From Microbulbifer sp. MKSA007 (lineage in GTDB: Bacteria; Pseudomonadota; Gammaproteobacteria; Pseudomonadales; Cellvibrionaceae), in the NCBI GenBank assembly GCA_032615215.1, contig CP128433.1:758501-822500 (forward strand): a DNA stretch of 64,000 bases, written 5' to 3'. This document shows, piece after piece, positions 17,650 to 26,172 of the stretch; within the stretch, counting starts at the first letter, position 1, and each line of letters opens with the position of its first letter. Under the pieces are notes generated by a model, which saw nothing but the letters and a program-made list of their open reading frames with translations, was not told the origin of the DNA and searched no databases. A program made the position numbers and the translations under genes.

Positions 17650-18612
17650 CTAGACGTTTCTCTCGATAGCAAAACTCGCCAATTGCTGCAGGGCGGTTTT
17701 TTGTTCGCTCTCGGGCATAAAGGCCAATTGCTTTTTGGCGTCTTCTACAGCGGCCCGGGCACGATCCATGGTGTAGTCCAGAGCACCGCAGGCTTCAATG
17801 GCCTCTACTATTTCACTGAGCTTTTCCGCACTGCGCTGTTCAATTGCAGTTTTTACTAGCAGTGCCTGGTCCTTGCTGCCGTTGGCCATGGTGTAGATCA
17901 AGGGCAGGGTCGGCTTGCCCTCCGCCAGGTCATCCCCAACATTTTTACCCAGTTCTTCCGAATTACCGCGATAATCAAGAGCGTCATCAACCAGCTGGAA
18001 GGCGAGTCCCAGGTGTCGGCCGTAGAGTTTCAGTGCAGTTTGTTCTTTACTGGAACAGCTGGCTAATACGGCAGCGGTTTCACAGGCGGCTTCAAACAGT
18101 GCGCCAGTCTTTTTGTGGATAACGGTGAAGTAATTCTCTTCGCTTACTGCGGGATCACCGGCGTTGACCAGCTGCTGTACTTCACCCTCTGCGATGGTGT
18201 TGGTGGTCTCTGAGAGTATTGCCATGATGCTCATGTCTTCCAGAGCAACCATCATTTGGAAGGCGCGGGAATAGAGGAAATCTCCCACGAGTACGCTGGG
18301 CGCATTGCCCCACTTGGCATTGGCGGTAAGGCGGCCGCGGCGCATGTCAGAGGTGTCTACAACATCGTCGTGCAGTAAGGTAGCAGTGTGAATAAACTCG
18401 ATAATTGTGGCGAGATCGATATGGTTCTCACCCTGATAGCCGCAAGCTTTGGCACAAAGCAGTACCAGTAGTGGGCGCAGGCGCTTGCCCCCGGCTTCGA
18501 CCAGGTAGTGACCTATATTTTCCACCAGGGGAACGTCCGAGTGCAGTTGATCGAGAATGCGCTGGTTAACCGCAGCAAAGTCTTCGGCGGCGACCCGGTG
18601 AAAAGGCAGCAT
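17650..18612 (-). CDS. ispB: Octaprenyl diphosphate synthase (trans-polyprenyl synthase)
   Basis: IspB builds the C40 side chain of ubiquinone/menaquinone from farnesyl and isopentenyl diphosphates. It has 320 residues, like E. coli (323). The first Asp-rich motif is LLHDDVVD (Asp82, 83, 86). The second is QLVDDALDY (Asp209, 210, 213). GGKRLRPLLVLL binds substrate near residues 41-52. It diverges from rplU, the conserved arrangement in Gammaproteobacteria. Confidence 0.95.
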   Translation of the reverse strand: MLPFHRVAAEDFAAVNQRILDQLHSDVPLVENIGHYLVEAGGKRLRPLLVLLCAKACGYQGENHIDLATIIEFIHTATLLHDDVVDTSDMRRGRLTANAKWGNAPSVLVGDFLYSRAFQMMVALEDMSIMAILSETTNTIAEGEVQQLVNAGDPAVSEENYFTVIHKKTGALFEAACETAAVLASCSSKEQTALKLYGRHLGLAFQLVDDALDYRGNSEELGKNVGDDLAEGKPTLPLIYTMANGSKDQALLVKTAIEQRSAEKLSEIVEAIEACGALDYTMDRARAAVEDAKKQLAFMPESEQKTALQQLASFAIERNV

Positions 18613-18674
18613 GTGAGAGTTCCTTATACGACTAGACAGAGGCCTCCCGGGGGCCGGAAGGCGAAGGGGCGCTA

Positions 18675-18861
18675 TTGTATCAACCCGGCGAATTGATTAG
18701 AATCTGCGCCCCGCCAATTGCGGGCTCTTTGCGGCTATTGGGTCGTCTGCGGGCCTTTTGGCGAATAGATGTTAAACACACGGCGCAAGCTCCCGAAATG
18801 CGGAGCAGTGACTTACTGGTCCTCCCGCTGCTTCGTGTCGTCCTTACCGGAGCATAGAAAT
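18675..18861 (+). promoter_or_regulatory. rplU promoter and long structured leader
   Basis: TTGTAT (18675-18680) and TAGAAT (18698-18703) are exactly 17 bases apart, giving a likely transcript start near 18710 and a leader of about 150 bases. The leader begins with a GC-rich fold (CCCCGCCAATTGCGGGC, then CTCTTTGCGG), and the last 40 bases before the start are free of strong structure. A long untranslated leader before a ribosomal-protein operon is consistent with autogenous control, which is inference. Confidence 0.6.
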
Positions 18862-19173
18862 ATGTACGCTGTTTTTGAGAGCGGTGGCAAGCAACACCGT
18901 GTAGAAGAAGGCGAAGTACTTCGCCTGGAGAAGCTGGAAGTAGCAACTGGCGAATCCATTGATTTTGATAAAGTGTTCATGGTTGTCGATGGCGACAAGA
19001 TCAGCATTGGCGCTCCTATTGTAGATGGCGCTAAAGTAACTGCTGAAGTGGTAAGCCACGGCCGCGGCGAGAAGGTGAAAATCATCAAGTTCCGTCGTCG
19101 TAAGCACTCCATGAAGCGCCAGGGCCACCGTCAGTGGTACACCGAAGTTAAAATCACTGGCATCAAGGCATAA
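18862..19173 (+). CDS. rplU: 50S ribosomal protein L21
   Basis: L21 binds 23S rRNA in the large subunit. From the ATG at 18862 it has 103 residues, the same as E. coli L21, starting MYAVFESGGKQHRV. An in-frame upstream extension exists but lacks conserved sequence. The C-terminal RRRKHSMKRQGHRQWYTEV is conserved. It is followed after 17 bases by rpmA, the usual L21-L27 operon. Confidence 0.97.
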   Translation: MYAVFESGGKQHRVEEGEVLRLEKLEVATGESIDFDKVFMVVDGDKISIGAPIVDGAKVTAEVVSHGRGEKVKIIKFRRRKHSMKRQGHRQWYTEVKITGIKA

Positions 19174-19190
19174 GAGAGGAGTAACGACTC

Positions 19191-19448
19191 ATGGCACATA
19201 AGAAAGCTGGCGGTAGTACGCGAAATGGTCGCGATTCCGAGAGTAAACGCCTGGGCGTGAAGCGCTTTGGCGGCCAGTCTGTAGCAGCAGGCAACATCAT
19301 CGTTCGTCAGCGTGGCACCAAGTTCCACGCCGGTGTTAACGTTGGTATGGGCAAAGACCACACCCTGTTCGCCACTGCGGACGGCGTTGTGAAGTTTGAA
19401 GTTAAGGGCCCCAACAACCGCAAGTTCGTTTCTATCGAAACTGCTTAA
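19191..19448 (+). CDS. rpmA: 50S ribosomal protein L27
   Basis: L27 sits near the peptidyl-transferase centre. It has 85 residues, as in E. coli. MAHKKAGGSTRNGRDSESK and RQRGTKFHAGVNVGMGKDHT are diagnostic. GAGAGGAG precedes the ATG. It is co-transcribed with rplU and ends at a strong terminator. There is no N-terminal pro-sequence, unlike Firmicute L27. Confidence 0.98.
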   Translation: MAHKKAGGSTRNGRDSESKRLGVKRFGGQSVAAGNIIVRQRGTKFHAGVNVGMGKDHTLFATADGVVKFEVKGPNNRKFVSIETA

Positions 19449-19471
19449 GCGGTCATTAGCCCAAGCTTCAT

Positions 19472-19500
19472 AAAAAGCCCCGCTATTGCGGGGCTTTTTT
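19472..19500 (+). terminator. Intrinsic terminator after rpmA
   Basis: AAAAAGCCCCGC / GCGGGGCTTTTTT with a TATT loop, 24 bases after the stop. It separates rplU-rpmA from obgE. Confidence 0.93.
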
Positions 19501-19637
19501 GTTGGAAAAGTCGCAAAAAGACCGCGACGGGAAGTTAGGGTGGCAGTTGCCCACAGGAGGCGGCTTGTCGGCTGGTATGATGATAGTGCGCGCATCTGCG
19601 CACCGGATGAGACAACCGCTGTGGCGGTGGAGTGATT

Positions 19638-20846
19638 ATGAAGTTTGTCGATGAGGCGCCCATCTCTGTGCAGGCAGGCAAGGGCGGCAATGGCTGCCTG
19701 AGCTTTCGCCGGGAAAAATTTGTTGAGAAGGGTGGCCCGGATGGTGGTGACGGCGGCGATGGCGGCTCCGTGTACCTGGAAGCTGATGATTCCCTGAACA
19801 CCCTGGTGGATTACCGCTACCAGCCCCGCTACGCCGCTGAAAGTGGTCAGCCGGGTCGAGGACGCAACTGCACTGGCGCCAAGGGTGAGGACCTGGTCCT
19901 TAAGGTGCCGGTGGGCACCACGATCATTGATGCGGATACCGGCGAGACTATCGGCGATATGACCGAAGCCGGTGAGCGTCAGCTGGTGGCCCAGGGTGGC
20001 TTCCACGGCCTGGGTAATACCCGATTCAAGTCCAGTACTAACCGTGCGCCGCGTCAGACCACACACGGCACTGAGGGTGAAATGCGCAGTCTCAAGCTCG
20101 AGCTGAAGGTTCTGGCAGATGTGGGCATGTTAGGGCTGCCCAATGCGGGCAAATCCACGTTTATTCGCGCCGTCTCTGCGGCCAAACCGAAAGTGGCCAA
20201 CTACCCCTTTACTACCCTGGTACCAAATTTGGGGGTGGTGCAGGTTCAGAAGCATCGCAGCTTTGTGATTGCAGATATTCCCGGCCTGATTGAGGGGGCA
20301 GCCGAAGGGGCGGGCCTGGGGATTCGTTTCCTCAAGCACTTAACTCGCTGTCGAGTTTTGTTGCACCTGGTTGACCTGGCTCCCTTCGATGGCTCTGATC
20401 CGGTAGAGAATGCCCGAGCCATTGAGCACGAGCTGTCCACCTTTAGCCCTACCCTGGCCGGGCGCGAACGCTGGTTGGTATTGAATAAGACCGACCTGGT
20501 TCCCGCTGCTGAGCTGGAAGAGCGCTGCCAGGCGGTAGTGGATGCCCTGGGTTGGGAAGGACCTGTGTTTCGTGTGGCAGCTATTCGGAAGGAGGGTACC
20601 GATGCCCTCGGTGGTCGCTTGATGGACTACCTGGAAGAGCGCCAGGAAATCGAAGAGCGAGATCCCGACTTGGCTGTGGCGGAGCTGGAAGCGCAGCGTC
20701 AAATGCAGCGCGAAGCTCGCGAGCGAATTGAAGAGTTGAGAGAGAGTCATCGCGCCAAGCGCAAAGCTGCCAAGGGGCAGGTGGATGACGATGAGGATTG
20801 GGATGATGACGACGACCACGATGTGGATGTCGAGTATCGCTCTTAA
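19638..20846 (+). CDS. obgE: GTPase Obg/CgtA
   Basis: ObgE is a ribosome-assembly GTPase acting on the 50S subunit. It has 402 residues from the ATG at 19638; a GTG two codons earlier is unlikely because MKFVDEA is the usual start. The Gly-rich Obg fold covers residues 1-160 (GGNGCLSFRREKF, GGDGGDGGSVYLEA). The G domain has the P-loop GLPNAGKS at 166-173, switch II DIPGLIEGA and base-specificity motif NKTD. The C-terminus is a highly acidic tail rich in Asp, as in gammaproteobacterial ObgE. Confidence 0.97.
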   Translation: MKFVDEAPISVQAGKGGNGCLSFRREKFVEKGGPDGGDGGDGGSVYLEADDSLNTLVDYRYQPRYAAESGQPGRGRNCTGAKGEDLVLKVPVGTTIIDADTGETIGDMTEAGERQLVAQGGFHGLGNTRFKSSTNRAPRQTTHGTEGEMRSLKLELKVLADVGMLGLPNAGKSTFIRAVSAAKPKVANYPFTTLVPNLGVVQVQKHRSFVIADIPGLIEGAAEGAGLGIRFLKHLTRCRVLLHLVDLAPFDGSDPVENARAIEHELSTFSPTLAGRERWLVLNKTDLVPAAELEERCQAVVDALGWEGPVFRVAAIRKEGTDALGGRLMDYLEERQEIEERDPDLAVAELEAQRQMQREARERIEELRESHRAKRKAAKGQVDDDEDWDDDDDHDVDVEYRS

Positions 20847-20910
20847 ATGGCATGGAGCGAGCTGAGTTAGCCTGGCTCGCTCAATAGTTATCTTGTCCTG
20901 AGGGGGAAAC

Positions 20911-22047
20911 ATGGACTCCGCAACAGTGTCCCGGCAGGCGTTGACCAAGGCCCAGCGGTGGGTGGTAAAAATTGGTAGCGCCCTTCTGACAGATAATGGT
21001 CGAGGTGTGAATACCGCTGCCATTTCTGCCTGGGTTGCGCAGATGGCTGATTTGCGCCGTCGAGGGATCGAAGTTGTTCTGGTTTCATCCGGTGCTGTTG
21101 CGGCCGGAATGGACCGGTTGGGCTGGTGTCGCCGGCCCGAGTCTATCCACCAGTTACAGGCGGCTGCTGCTGTGGGGCAGAGCCACCTTGTGCAGGTCTA
21201 TGAGCAGGCTTTTAGCCGTTTTGATATTCGCAGCGCTCAGATCCTGTTGGATCACGATGACCTTTCCAATCGCACTCGCTACCTGAATGCTCGCAGCACC
21301 TTGCGCACGCTCCTGTCACTGGGGGCTGTGCCTATCGTGAATGAAAATGACACGGTAGTGACTGACGAAATACGTTTCGGCGATAACGATACCCTGGCGG
21401 CCCTGGTTGCAAATCTGGTTGAGGCAGATGCGCTGCTGATTTTGACCGATGCGGATGGGCTGTTTACTGAAGATCCCCGCGATAACCTCGAAGCAGAATT
21501 AATTAGTGAGGCATCTGCGCTTGATCCCAGGCTGCTCGAGATGGCGGGGGATTCCCGCAGCGGTCTGGGTCGTGGTGGTATGACCACCAAGGTGCGCGCA
21601 GCGCAGCTGGCAGCGCGCTCAGGAGCTCGCACAGTGATCGCTGGCGGCGCCCTGGAGGCGGTGATAGATAAAGTTTGTGCCGGCGAGCAGTTGGGTACCC
21701 TGTTGCTGCCAGAGGCGGACCCCCTGGCGGCGCGTAAGCGCTGGCTCGCGGGACAGTTACAGGTGCGCGGAACCCTGTTAGTGGATGCCGGTGCCGAGGC
21801 AGCTATGACTGGGAGTGGTAGCAGTTTGTTGCCGGTGGGGGTTACCGCTGTTGAAGGGCATTTCAGGCGCGGAGATCTGGTGTCTTGCAGGAATGCTGAA
21901 GGTCGCGAGATAGCGCGGGGCCTGGTCAATTATGACAGTAGTGAGAGCGGTCGGATTCTGGGGCAGTCATCGGAGAAGTTTGCCGACCTTTTAGGGTATC
22001 GGGATGACGATGAATTGATTCACCGCGATAACCTGATCCTGCTCTGA
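20911..22047 (+). CDS. proB: Glutamate 5-kinase
   Basis: ProB phosphorylates glutamate as the first, proline-inhibited step of proline synthesis. It has 378 residues: an amino-acid-kinase domain (VVKIGSALLTDNGRGVN, LVSSGAVAAG, IVNENDTVV and RSGLGRGGMTTKVRAA) and a C-terminal PUA domain (about 280-370, with RGTLLVDAGAE and GLVNYDSSE). The length is that of the long, PUA-containing type (about 367-375). The obgE-proB neighbourhood is conserved in Pseudomonas. Confidence 0.96.
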   Translation: MDSATVSRQALTKAQRWVVKIGSALLTDNGRGVNTAAISAWVAQMADLRRRGIEVVLVSSGAVAAGMDRLGWCRRPESIHQLQAAAAVGQSHLVQVYEQAFSRFDIRSAQILLDHDDLSNRTRYLNARSTLRTLLSLGAVPIVNENDTVVTDEIRFGDNDTLAALVANLVEADALLILTDADGLFTEDPRDNLEAELISEASALDPRLLEMAGDSRSGLGRGGMTTKVRAAQLAARSGARTVIAGGALEAVIDKVCAGEQLGTLLLPEADPLAARKRWLAGQLQVRGTLLVDAGAEAAMTGSGSSLLPVGVTAVEGHFRRGDLVSCRNAEGREIARGLVNYDSSESGRILGQSSEKFADLLGYRDDDELIHRDNLILL

Positions 22048-22066
22048 ATTGGCAAGTTTCGAATAC

Positions 22067-22095
22067 AAAAAAGCCCCGCAGTGCGGGGCTTTTTT
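22067..22095. terminator. Bidirectional terminator between proB and rpsT
   Basis: GCCCCGC (22073-22079), loop AGT, GCGGGGC (22083-22089), flanked by A-runs and T-runs on both sides. It lies between two convergent genes and should stop both. Confidence 0.92.
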
Positions 22096-22114
22096 GTGTC
22101 TGCTGCCTAAGGAA

Positions 22115-22381
22115 TTAGGTGGCCAGAGCTTTGATCTGAGCGTTCAGACGGCTCTTATGACGAGCGGCTTTATTTTTGTGAATAATGCCTTTGTCTGCCA
22201 TACGGTCAATAACGGGAACTGCTTCTGCGTACGCAGTTTTTGCTTTTTCCGCATCGCCGGCATCGATGGCCGCAACTACCTTCTTGATGTAGGTGCGCAC
22301 CATGGAGCGCAGACTGGCGTTGTGCATGCGGCGCTTGTCGTTCTGGCGCGCGCGTTTCTTCGCTTGAGGTGAGTTGGCCAC
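22115..22381 (-). CDS. rpsT: 30S ribosomal protein S20
   Basis: S20 binds 16S rRNA early in 30S assembly. From a GTG at 22381 the protein has 88 residues and begins (M)ANSPQAKKRARQNDKRR, the expected N-terminus. GGAG lies 7 bases before this GTG. A longer reading frame upstream adds 33 unrelated residues and is rejected. A non-ATG start is usual for this gene (UUG in E. coli), where weak initiation supports autogenous control. A consensus-like promoter is at 22449-22476. Confidence 0.96.
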   Translation of the reverse strand: MANSPQAKKRARQNDKRRMHNASLRSMVRTYIKKVVAAIDAGDAEKAKTAYAEAVPVIDRMADKGIIHKNKAARHKSRLNAQIKALAT

Positions 22382-22448
22382 CGGTTGCTCCTGTCTGGAA
22401 TCTATAAATCTGTAACTAACAGGCCCTGGGGCCCGATCGGGACGCGAC

Positions 22449-22476
22449 ATTATCCCCACAGTTGGTTGTTTGTCAA
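22449..22476 (-). promoter_or_regulatory. rpsT promoter
   Basis: On the minus strand a perfect TTGACA (22476-22471) and GATAAT (22454-22449) are 16 bases apart, about 65 bases upstream of the GTG. This is the strongest-looking sigma-70 promoter in the window. Confidence 0.75.
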
Positions 22477-22524
22477 CCATAGCGGGCGTCTCGGTGCAGA
22501 TATGTTGTCAATCCACAACGGCGG

Positions 22525-24549
22525 TTACCCGGTCGGCAACTCCAGGCTGAACTCTACACCGCTGCCGTCGCTGCGGTTTCGGGCTTTTAAGGAGCCACCG
22601 TGGAAGTCTGCGATCAGTTTTGCGATATGCAGTCCCAGCCCCAGGTGGCCGGCATTATCGCCCTGGTTGCGCACAGAAACGAGAGAGTCGAACAGCTTGT
22701 GAGCGTAACCTTCCGGGAGCAGAGGGCCGTCATTGCCCACTGTGATCAAGTAGGTATCTCTGTTTGTTGCCACTGACAGGCAAATTTCACTGCCTTCGGG
22801 AGCGAAGCTACATGCGTTATCCACCAGCTTGTCCAGCAGTTGAGCCAATAACTCCGGTGCGCCGTGGCAGGCTAGCTCCCCAGTGGGTTTGTTTAGAGTA
22901 AATCGGTGTTCGCTGTGAGCATCGCCATAGCACTGTGTCATGACTTCAAGCAGGTCTGCCAGGTCGAAAGGCTCCCGCTCCGCTTGGTGGATGCTGGTTT
23001 CAAGATTGCTGGCTGCGGAGAGACTGTTGAGAATCCCCGACAGCCTTGCACTGCCATCCATAGCCCGCCCTGCATAGCGGCGGCTGTGGTCGTCGAGTTC
23101 TCCGGCGGCGAGGTTATCCAGGGATGAGCGAACCACTGCCAGCGGTGTGCGTAGCTCGTGTGACAACTTACTGGCGAGAGTGCGCAGGTACTGGTGATAT
23201 TGGTCCAGTTCTGCGAGCAGGCTGGCGAAGGCCCGGTTTAGGTCTCCCAGTTCATCGCCAGCCTTTGAATGGGGAAAGTTGCCGCGCAGTTTGCCGCTGG
23301 AATCTACTGCGTTGCGGGCGGCCTGGTGTAGCTTGCGCACGCGCCAGGAAAGCCAGCTGGCGTAGCCCAAAAGGAAGAGCAGGGCAGTTGCGGCCGCGGC
23401 GCAGCTGATCAACCACAACCGGTGGGCTGCTCCCTCGGTGACTGATTGCATCGCTTCGCCAGATTGCAGGACGAGGACTTGCCCCAGAAGTGGCCGCTCA
23501 ACCACTTCGTCGACCCGGGTGATAACGGGCACACTCACCGCACCAATTCGGGATTGCAGCGGTCCTGAATACCATTGCTCCCGGGTGCCACGGCTGTCAG
23601 GCGTTGGAAGAGGCAAGCTATTTTCCGGCAGCTGTGGCAAATCCTCTCTGGAAAGCAATTTGCGATAAGCCCAGTCTCTCAGCCATGAATTGCTCTCGGA
23701 ATCTGCCAGCTGTAGTTGTCCGTTGCTGGCAAGAAGAAACCCCTCGCTGTCCACTACTGCGAGGCGCAGTCCAGGGCGCGCAAAATGGTCGAGCTCTCTC
23801 TGAAGGTCTGGCAGAGGGCTCACCAAGCGTCCTGGGTGGCCATCTGTCGGAAGTGTGCTGGCGCTGCGAGTCGGTGAGGAGCCACTGCTGTTTGCCCTGT
23901 CGTGAATACGGATAGCGAGGGCTCCACCGGTTAGGGCTTGTGGCAGAGCCAGCTCCAATTGGTAACCTGCACCAGAAGTTGTCCAGCGGCCCCTGAAACG
24001 CAGCTCGCGCTCGTAGCGGCCCTCTCTAGGGTTGTGCCACAAGGCGCTGGCGGCCCCCTGGCTGGCGACGGGCAGGATGTAGTGCTGTTCAGCGGTAAAC
24101 AGCTCTACGGTGTCGCCTCCAGCGATCAGACCTGTGCGGGGGTCCCGATAGGCGGGGGTTGAGTCCGAAACAGTGAGAAGCAGGTAGATTTGCTTACCCA
24201 GTTGCCCCAGCGTCACCTGGGCCATAGGGGATAGCTGCCCGTCCTCAAGGGTTCTGGGCTCAAGTTGCTGCGCTCGCCACTCATCGCCATAGCCGTCGAC
24301 TCTCGGAGCTTGAGATAGGGGATTCAGGTAGAGCTGAGCCCCTGGTGGGCGCGAAAGGCGCTGAGGATCTGGGGCGATAAGCTGGGGGGCGCTGGCCAAG
24401 CGCGCGGCAATTGCCGCCGCAGTTGCCTCGATTGCCTGGATCTGGCCTTGTGCTAGGGCGGCGTCCACCTGGCGGAGGTACTGGCAGCCGGCCCAGGGCA
24501 GGGTGAGTGCGACAAGGCTGACGAGCAAGAGTTGGCGGCGTAGGTTCAT
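22525..24549 (-). CDS. pdsS: Dedicated sortase system sensor histidine kinase
   Basis: This 674-residue membrane kinase matches the proteobacterial dedicated sortase system histidine kinase type. It has an N-terminal membrane segment (residues 7-21) and a long periplasmic domain (about 28-375) starting with a carbohydrate-module-like strand, RVDGYGDEW. A second membrane segment (about 377-400) and HAMP-like linker follow, then the H-box SKLSHELRTPL with phospho-acceptor His464. The ATPase domain has NACSFAPEG and GLGLHIAK. It lies 35 bases after pdsR on the same strand. The family identification comes from domain layout and the adjacent PdsR/PdsO-type genes. The signal sensed is unknown. Confidence 0.8.
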   Translation of the reverse strand: MNLRRQLLLVSLVALTLPWAGCQYLRQVDAALAQGQIQAIEATAAAIAARLASAPQLIAPDPQRLSRPPGAQLYLNPLSQAPRVDGYGDEWRAQQLEPRTLEDGQLSPMAQVTLGQLGKQIYLLLTVSDSTPAYRDPRTGLIAGGDTVELFTAEQHYILPVASQGAASALWHNPREGRYERELRFRGRWTTSGAGYQLELALPQALTGGALAIRIHDRANSSGSSPTRSASTLPTDGHPGRLVSPLPDLQRELDHFARPGLRLAVVDSEGFLLASNGQLQLADSESNSWLRDWAYRKLLSREDLPQLPENSLPLPTPDSRGTREQWYSGPLQSRIGAVSVPVITRVDEVVERPLLGQVLVLQSGEAMQSVTEGAAHRLWLISCAAAATALLFLLGYASWLSWRVRKLHQAARNAVDSSGKLRGNFPHSKAGDELGDLNRAFASLLAELDQYHQYLRTLASKLSHELRTPLAVVRSSLDNLAAGELDDHSRRYAGRAMDGSARLSGILNSLSAASNLETSIHQAEREPFDLADLLEVMTQCYGDAHSEHRFTLNKPTGELACHGAPELLAQLLDKLVDNACSFAPEGSEICLSVATNRDTYLITVGNDGPLLPEGYAHKLFDSLVSVRNQGDNAGHLGLGLHIAKLIADFHGGSLKARNRSDGSGVEFSLELPTG

Positions 24550-24584
24550 ACTTAAATTTTTGAAATTGTTCGCCCGATGGCGGT

Positions 24585-25274
24585 TTACAGCTGCCAGCGA
24601 TACCCCATGCCGTAGGCGGTTCCTATGGCATTAAACTCGGTGTCCAGCGCCTGGAACTTGCGCCTGATTCTTTTGACGTGAGAGGTGATGGTGTTGTCAT
24701 CCAGCACTACGCGGGCTGCTTCCATTAGTTGGCTGCGGGATTTAACGTGGCCGGGCCTTTTGGCCAGGGCGTGGACAATCCAGAATTCGGTCACGGTTAA
24801 GTCCACGGGTTGCTCATCCCAGTGGCAATGGAGCCTGGAAATATCCAGCCATAGCTTTCCCTGAGTTAAGCTCTCGCCTTCATCGTTTTGATCTCGCAGC
24901 ACGCTAACGCGGCGCAGTAGGGCGTTAATTCGCGCCTGCATATGGGGTAGGGAGATATCCTTGGTGAGGTAATCATCAGCGCCCAGGCGCAGTCCGGAAA
25001 TAATATCCAGCTCTGAGTCCCTGGCGGTGAGAAATAATATTGGCAGGCTCGGCGCCATAGCGCGCAATTCCCGGCAGAGCTCAAAACCGCCCTCCACCTC
25101 GCTGCCCAGGCCAACATCGATCACGGCCAGGTCTGGCAGCCGCTGGCGAAAAGCATCCATGGCCTCAATCCTGGCGCTGTATAAATCGACCCGGTAACCG
25201 TGGCGGCGCAGAGCATCGCGATAGTTTTCTGCGATAGCGCGTTCATCTTCGACAATGGCGATGGTTGCACTCAT
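24585..25274 (-). CDS. pdsR: Dedicated sortase system response regulator
   Basis: This 229-residue OmpR/PhoB-type regulator has a receiver domain with phospho-acceptor Asp53 (AVIDVGLG) and a winged-helix DNA-binding domain. The C-terminus shows LTVTEFWIVHALAKRPG, SRSQLMEAAR and TITSHVKRIRRKF. The usual PhoB spacing is kept. I start at the ATG at 25274 (MSATIAIVEDERA); an in-frame extension to 25352 would run into the terminator of the upstream gene. It should be phosphorylated by PdsS. In this system the regulator is thought to control the sortase and its substrate, which are not in this window. Confidence 0.85.
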   Translation of the reverse strand: MSATIAIVEDERAIAENYRDALRRHGYRVDLYSARIEAMDAFRQRLPDLAVIDVGLGSEVEGGFELCRELRAMAPSLPILFLTARDSELDIISGLRLGADDYLTKDISLPHMQARINALLRRVSVLRDQNDEGESLTQGKLWLDISRLHCHWDEQPVDLTVTEFWIVHALAKRPGHVKSRSQLMEAARVVLDDNTITSHVKRIRRKFQALDTEFNAIGTAYGMGYRWQL

Positions 25275-25336
25275 GACAAATCCCGACTTAATTCCTTTCT
25301 GGCGGAGAATCATGCACGAAGTTGCAGGGGTTAGGC

Positions 25337-25361
25337 AAAAAGGCGGGCGCAAGGCGCCCGC
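25337..25361 (-). terminator. Intrinsic terminator downstream of pdsO
   Basis: On the minus strand GCGGGCGC-CTT-GCGCCCGC is followed by CTTTTT. The stem is 8 perfect GC-rich pairs. It ends pdsO transcription before pdsR, so pdsO and pdsRS are probably separate units, or read-through is partial. Confidence 0.8.
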
Positions 25362-25393
25362 AAATACAACAGGGTTTCTATCAGCTTGGAGTT

Positions 25394-25422
25394 GCGTGAG
25401 TGGATTTGCGATCCACTCACGC
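25394..25422. repeat. Perfect 12-bp inverted repeat between pdsO and pdsR
   Basis: GCGTGAGTGGAT and ATCCACTCACGC flank a 5-base TTGCG loop. No T-run follows on either strand, so it is less likely to be a simple terminator. It lies 64 bases after the pdsO stop and 120 bases before pdsR, where it could act as an operator or stabilise the 3' end of the pdsO message. Confidence 0.8.
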
Positions 25423-25485
25423 TTATGTAGTGCGGCTTGAAGGCGAAGGGATATGCGGATTTGTTGTCCGCCGTGCCCCTTTGAC

Positions 25486-26172
25486 TCAGAAGTTTCCCGC
25501 CATGGACTCCGGAAGAGAGAAGCGGATGTCGACGCGGCGCTCCATGGCGTAGGCGTCTACATCACCTCGGGCTGCCTGGGAGTAGGTGGAGCCGAGTGCG
25601 CTGCGGCTGATTCTTGAGGCATCAACTCCCAGCGATACCAAAGCCTCTTCCACACTCAGGGCGCGTTGATCGGAAAGTACATTGTTGTAGCCGTCGCTGC
25701 CGCGAGGATCTGCGTGTCCCTCCAGGTGAATTTGCAGGTGGGGATGGCGCTTGAGGAAGTCAGCCATGGCACTCAGCTGATGCATTTGGCCCTCCTGAAG
25801 CTCGTCCTCCCCAGTGGTAAACAGCATTTGGAATTGCAGTGAATCCAGGGCCAGTTGGCTGGCGTCGTTCGCGGACAGTTGAGCCGCATCTAATTGCTGT
25901 GCCAGGTTGCTGAGCTCTGCACGGCTCTCTGTCAGTTGTGTTGCCAGCATATCTGCCTCGTCTGCTTGCTTGATCTGCTCTCCGAGCCAGGCTCCGCCGA
26001 GTGCTCCGGCGATAAAGCCAACGGGCCCACCCAATGCTGCACCGGCAATTGCAGAGCCGGTAAAGACTGAGGCCTGCTTGGCCGGAGTCAAATTGGATTC
26101 GTTTTGTTCCTTAGCGTGGGCTCCGGTGGCAATCAGAGAACCCAGGGCGACGGCCATCACTACTTTTTTCAT
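25486..26172 (-). CDS. pdsO: Sortase-system-associated OmpA-family protein
   Basis: The 228-residue protein has a signal peptide (residues 1-20, ending AHA). A glycine-zipper segment follows (GSAIAGAALGGPVGFIAGAL, about 38-65). A short helical stretch leads to an OmpA C-terminal peptidoglycan-binding domain (about 110-225): FTTGEDELQ, HLEGHADPRGSDGYN and LSDQRALSVEEAL. This layout matches PdsO of the proteobacterial dedicated sortase system. It should sit in the periplasm/outer membrane. TAAGGAG precedes the ATG. Its usual partners, a class-specific sortase and its vWA-type substrate, would normally be adjacent but are absent here. Confidence 0.85.
   Translation of the reverse strand: MKKVVMAVALGSLIATGAHAKEQNESNLTPAKQASVFTGSAIAGAALGGPVGFIAGALGGAWLGEQIKQADEADMLATQLTESRAELSNLAQQLDAAQLSANDASQLALDSLQFQMLFTTGEDELQEGQMHQLSAMADFLKRHPHLQIHLEGHADPRGSDGYNNVLSDQRALSVEEALVSLGVDASRISRSALGSTYSQAARGDVDAYAMERRVDIRFSLPESMAGNF

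Noticed and set aside
22382..22480. Longer rpsT reading frame (33 extra codons)
   Set aside because: The extension covers the promoter and ribosome site and has no conserved S20 sequence.
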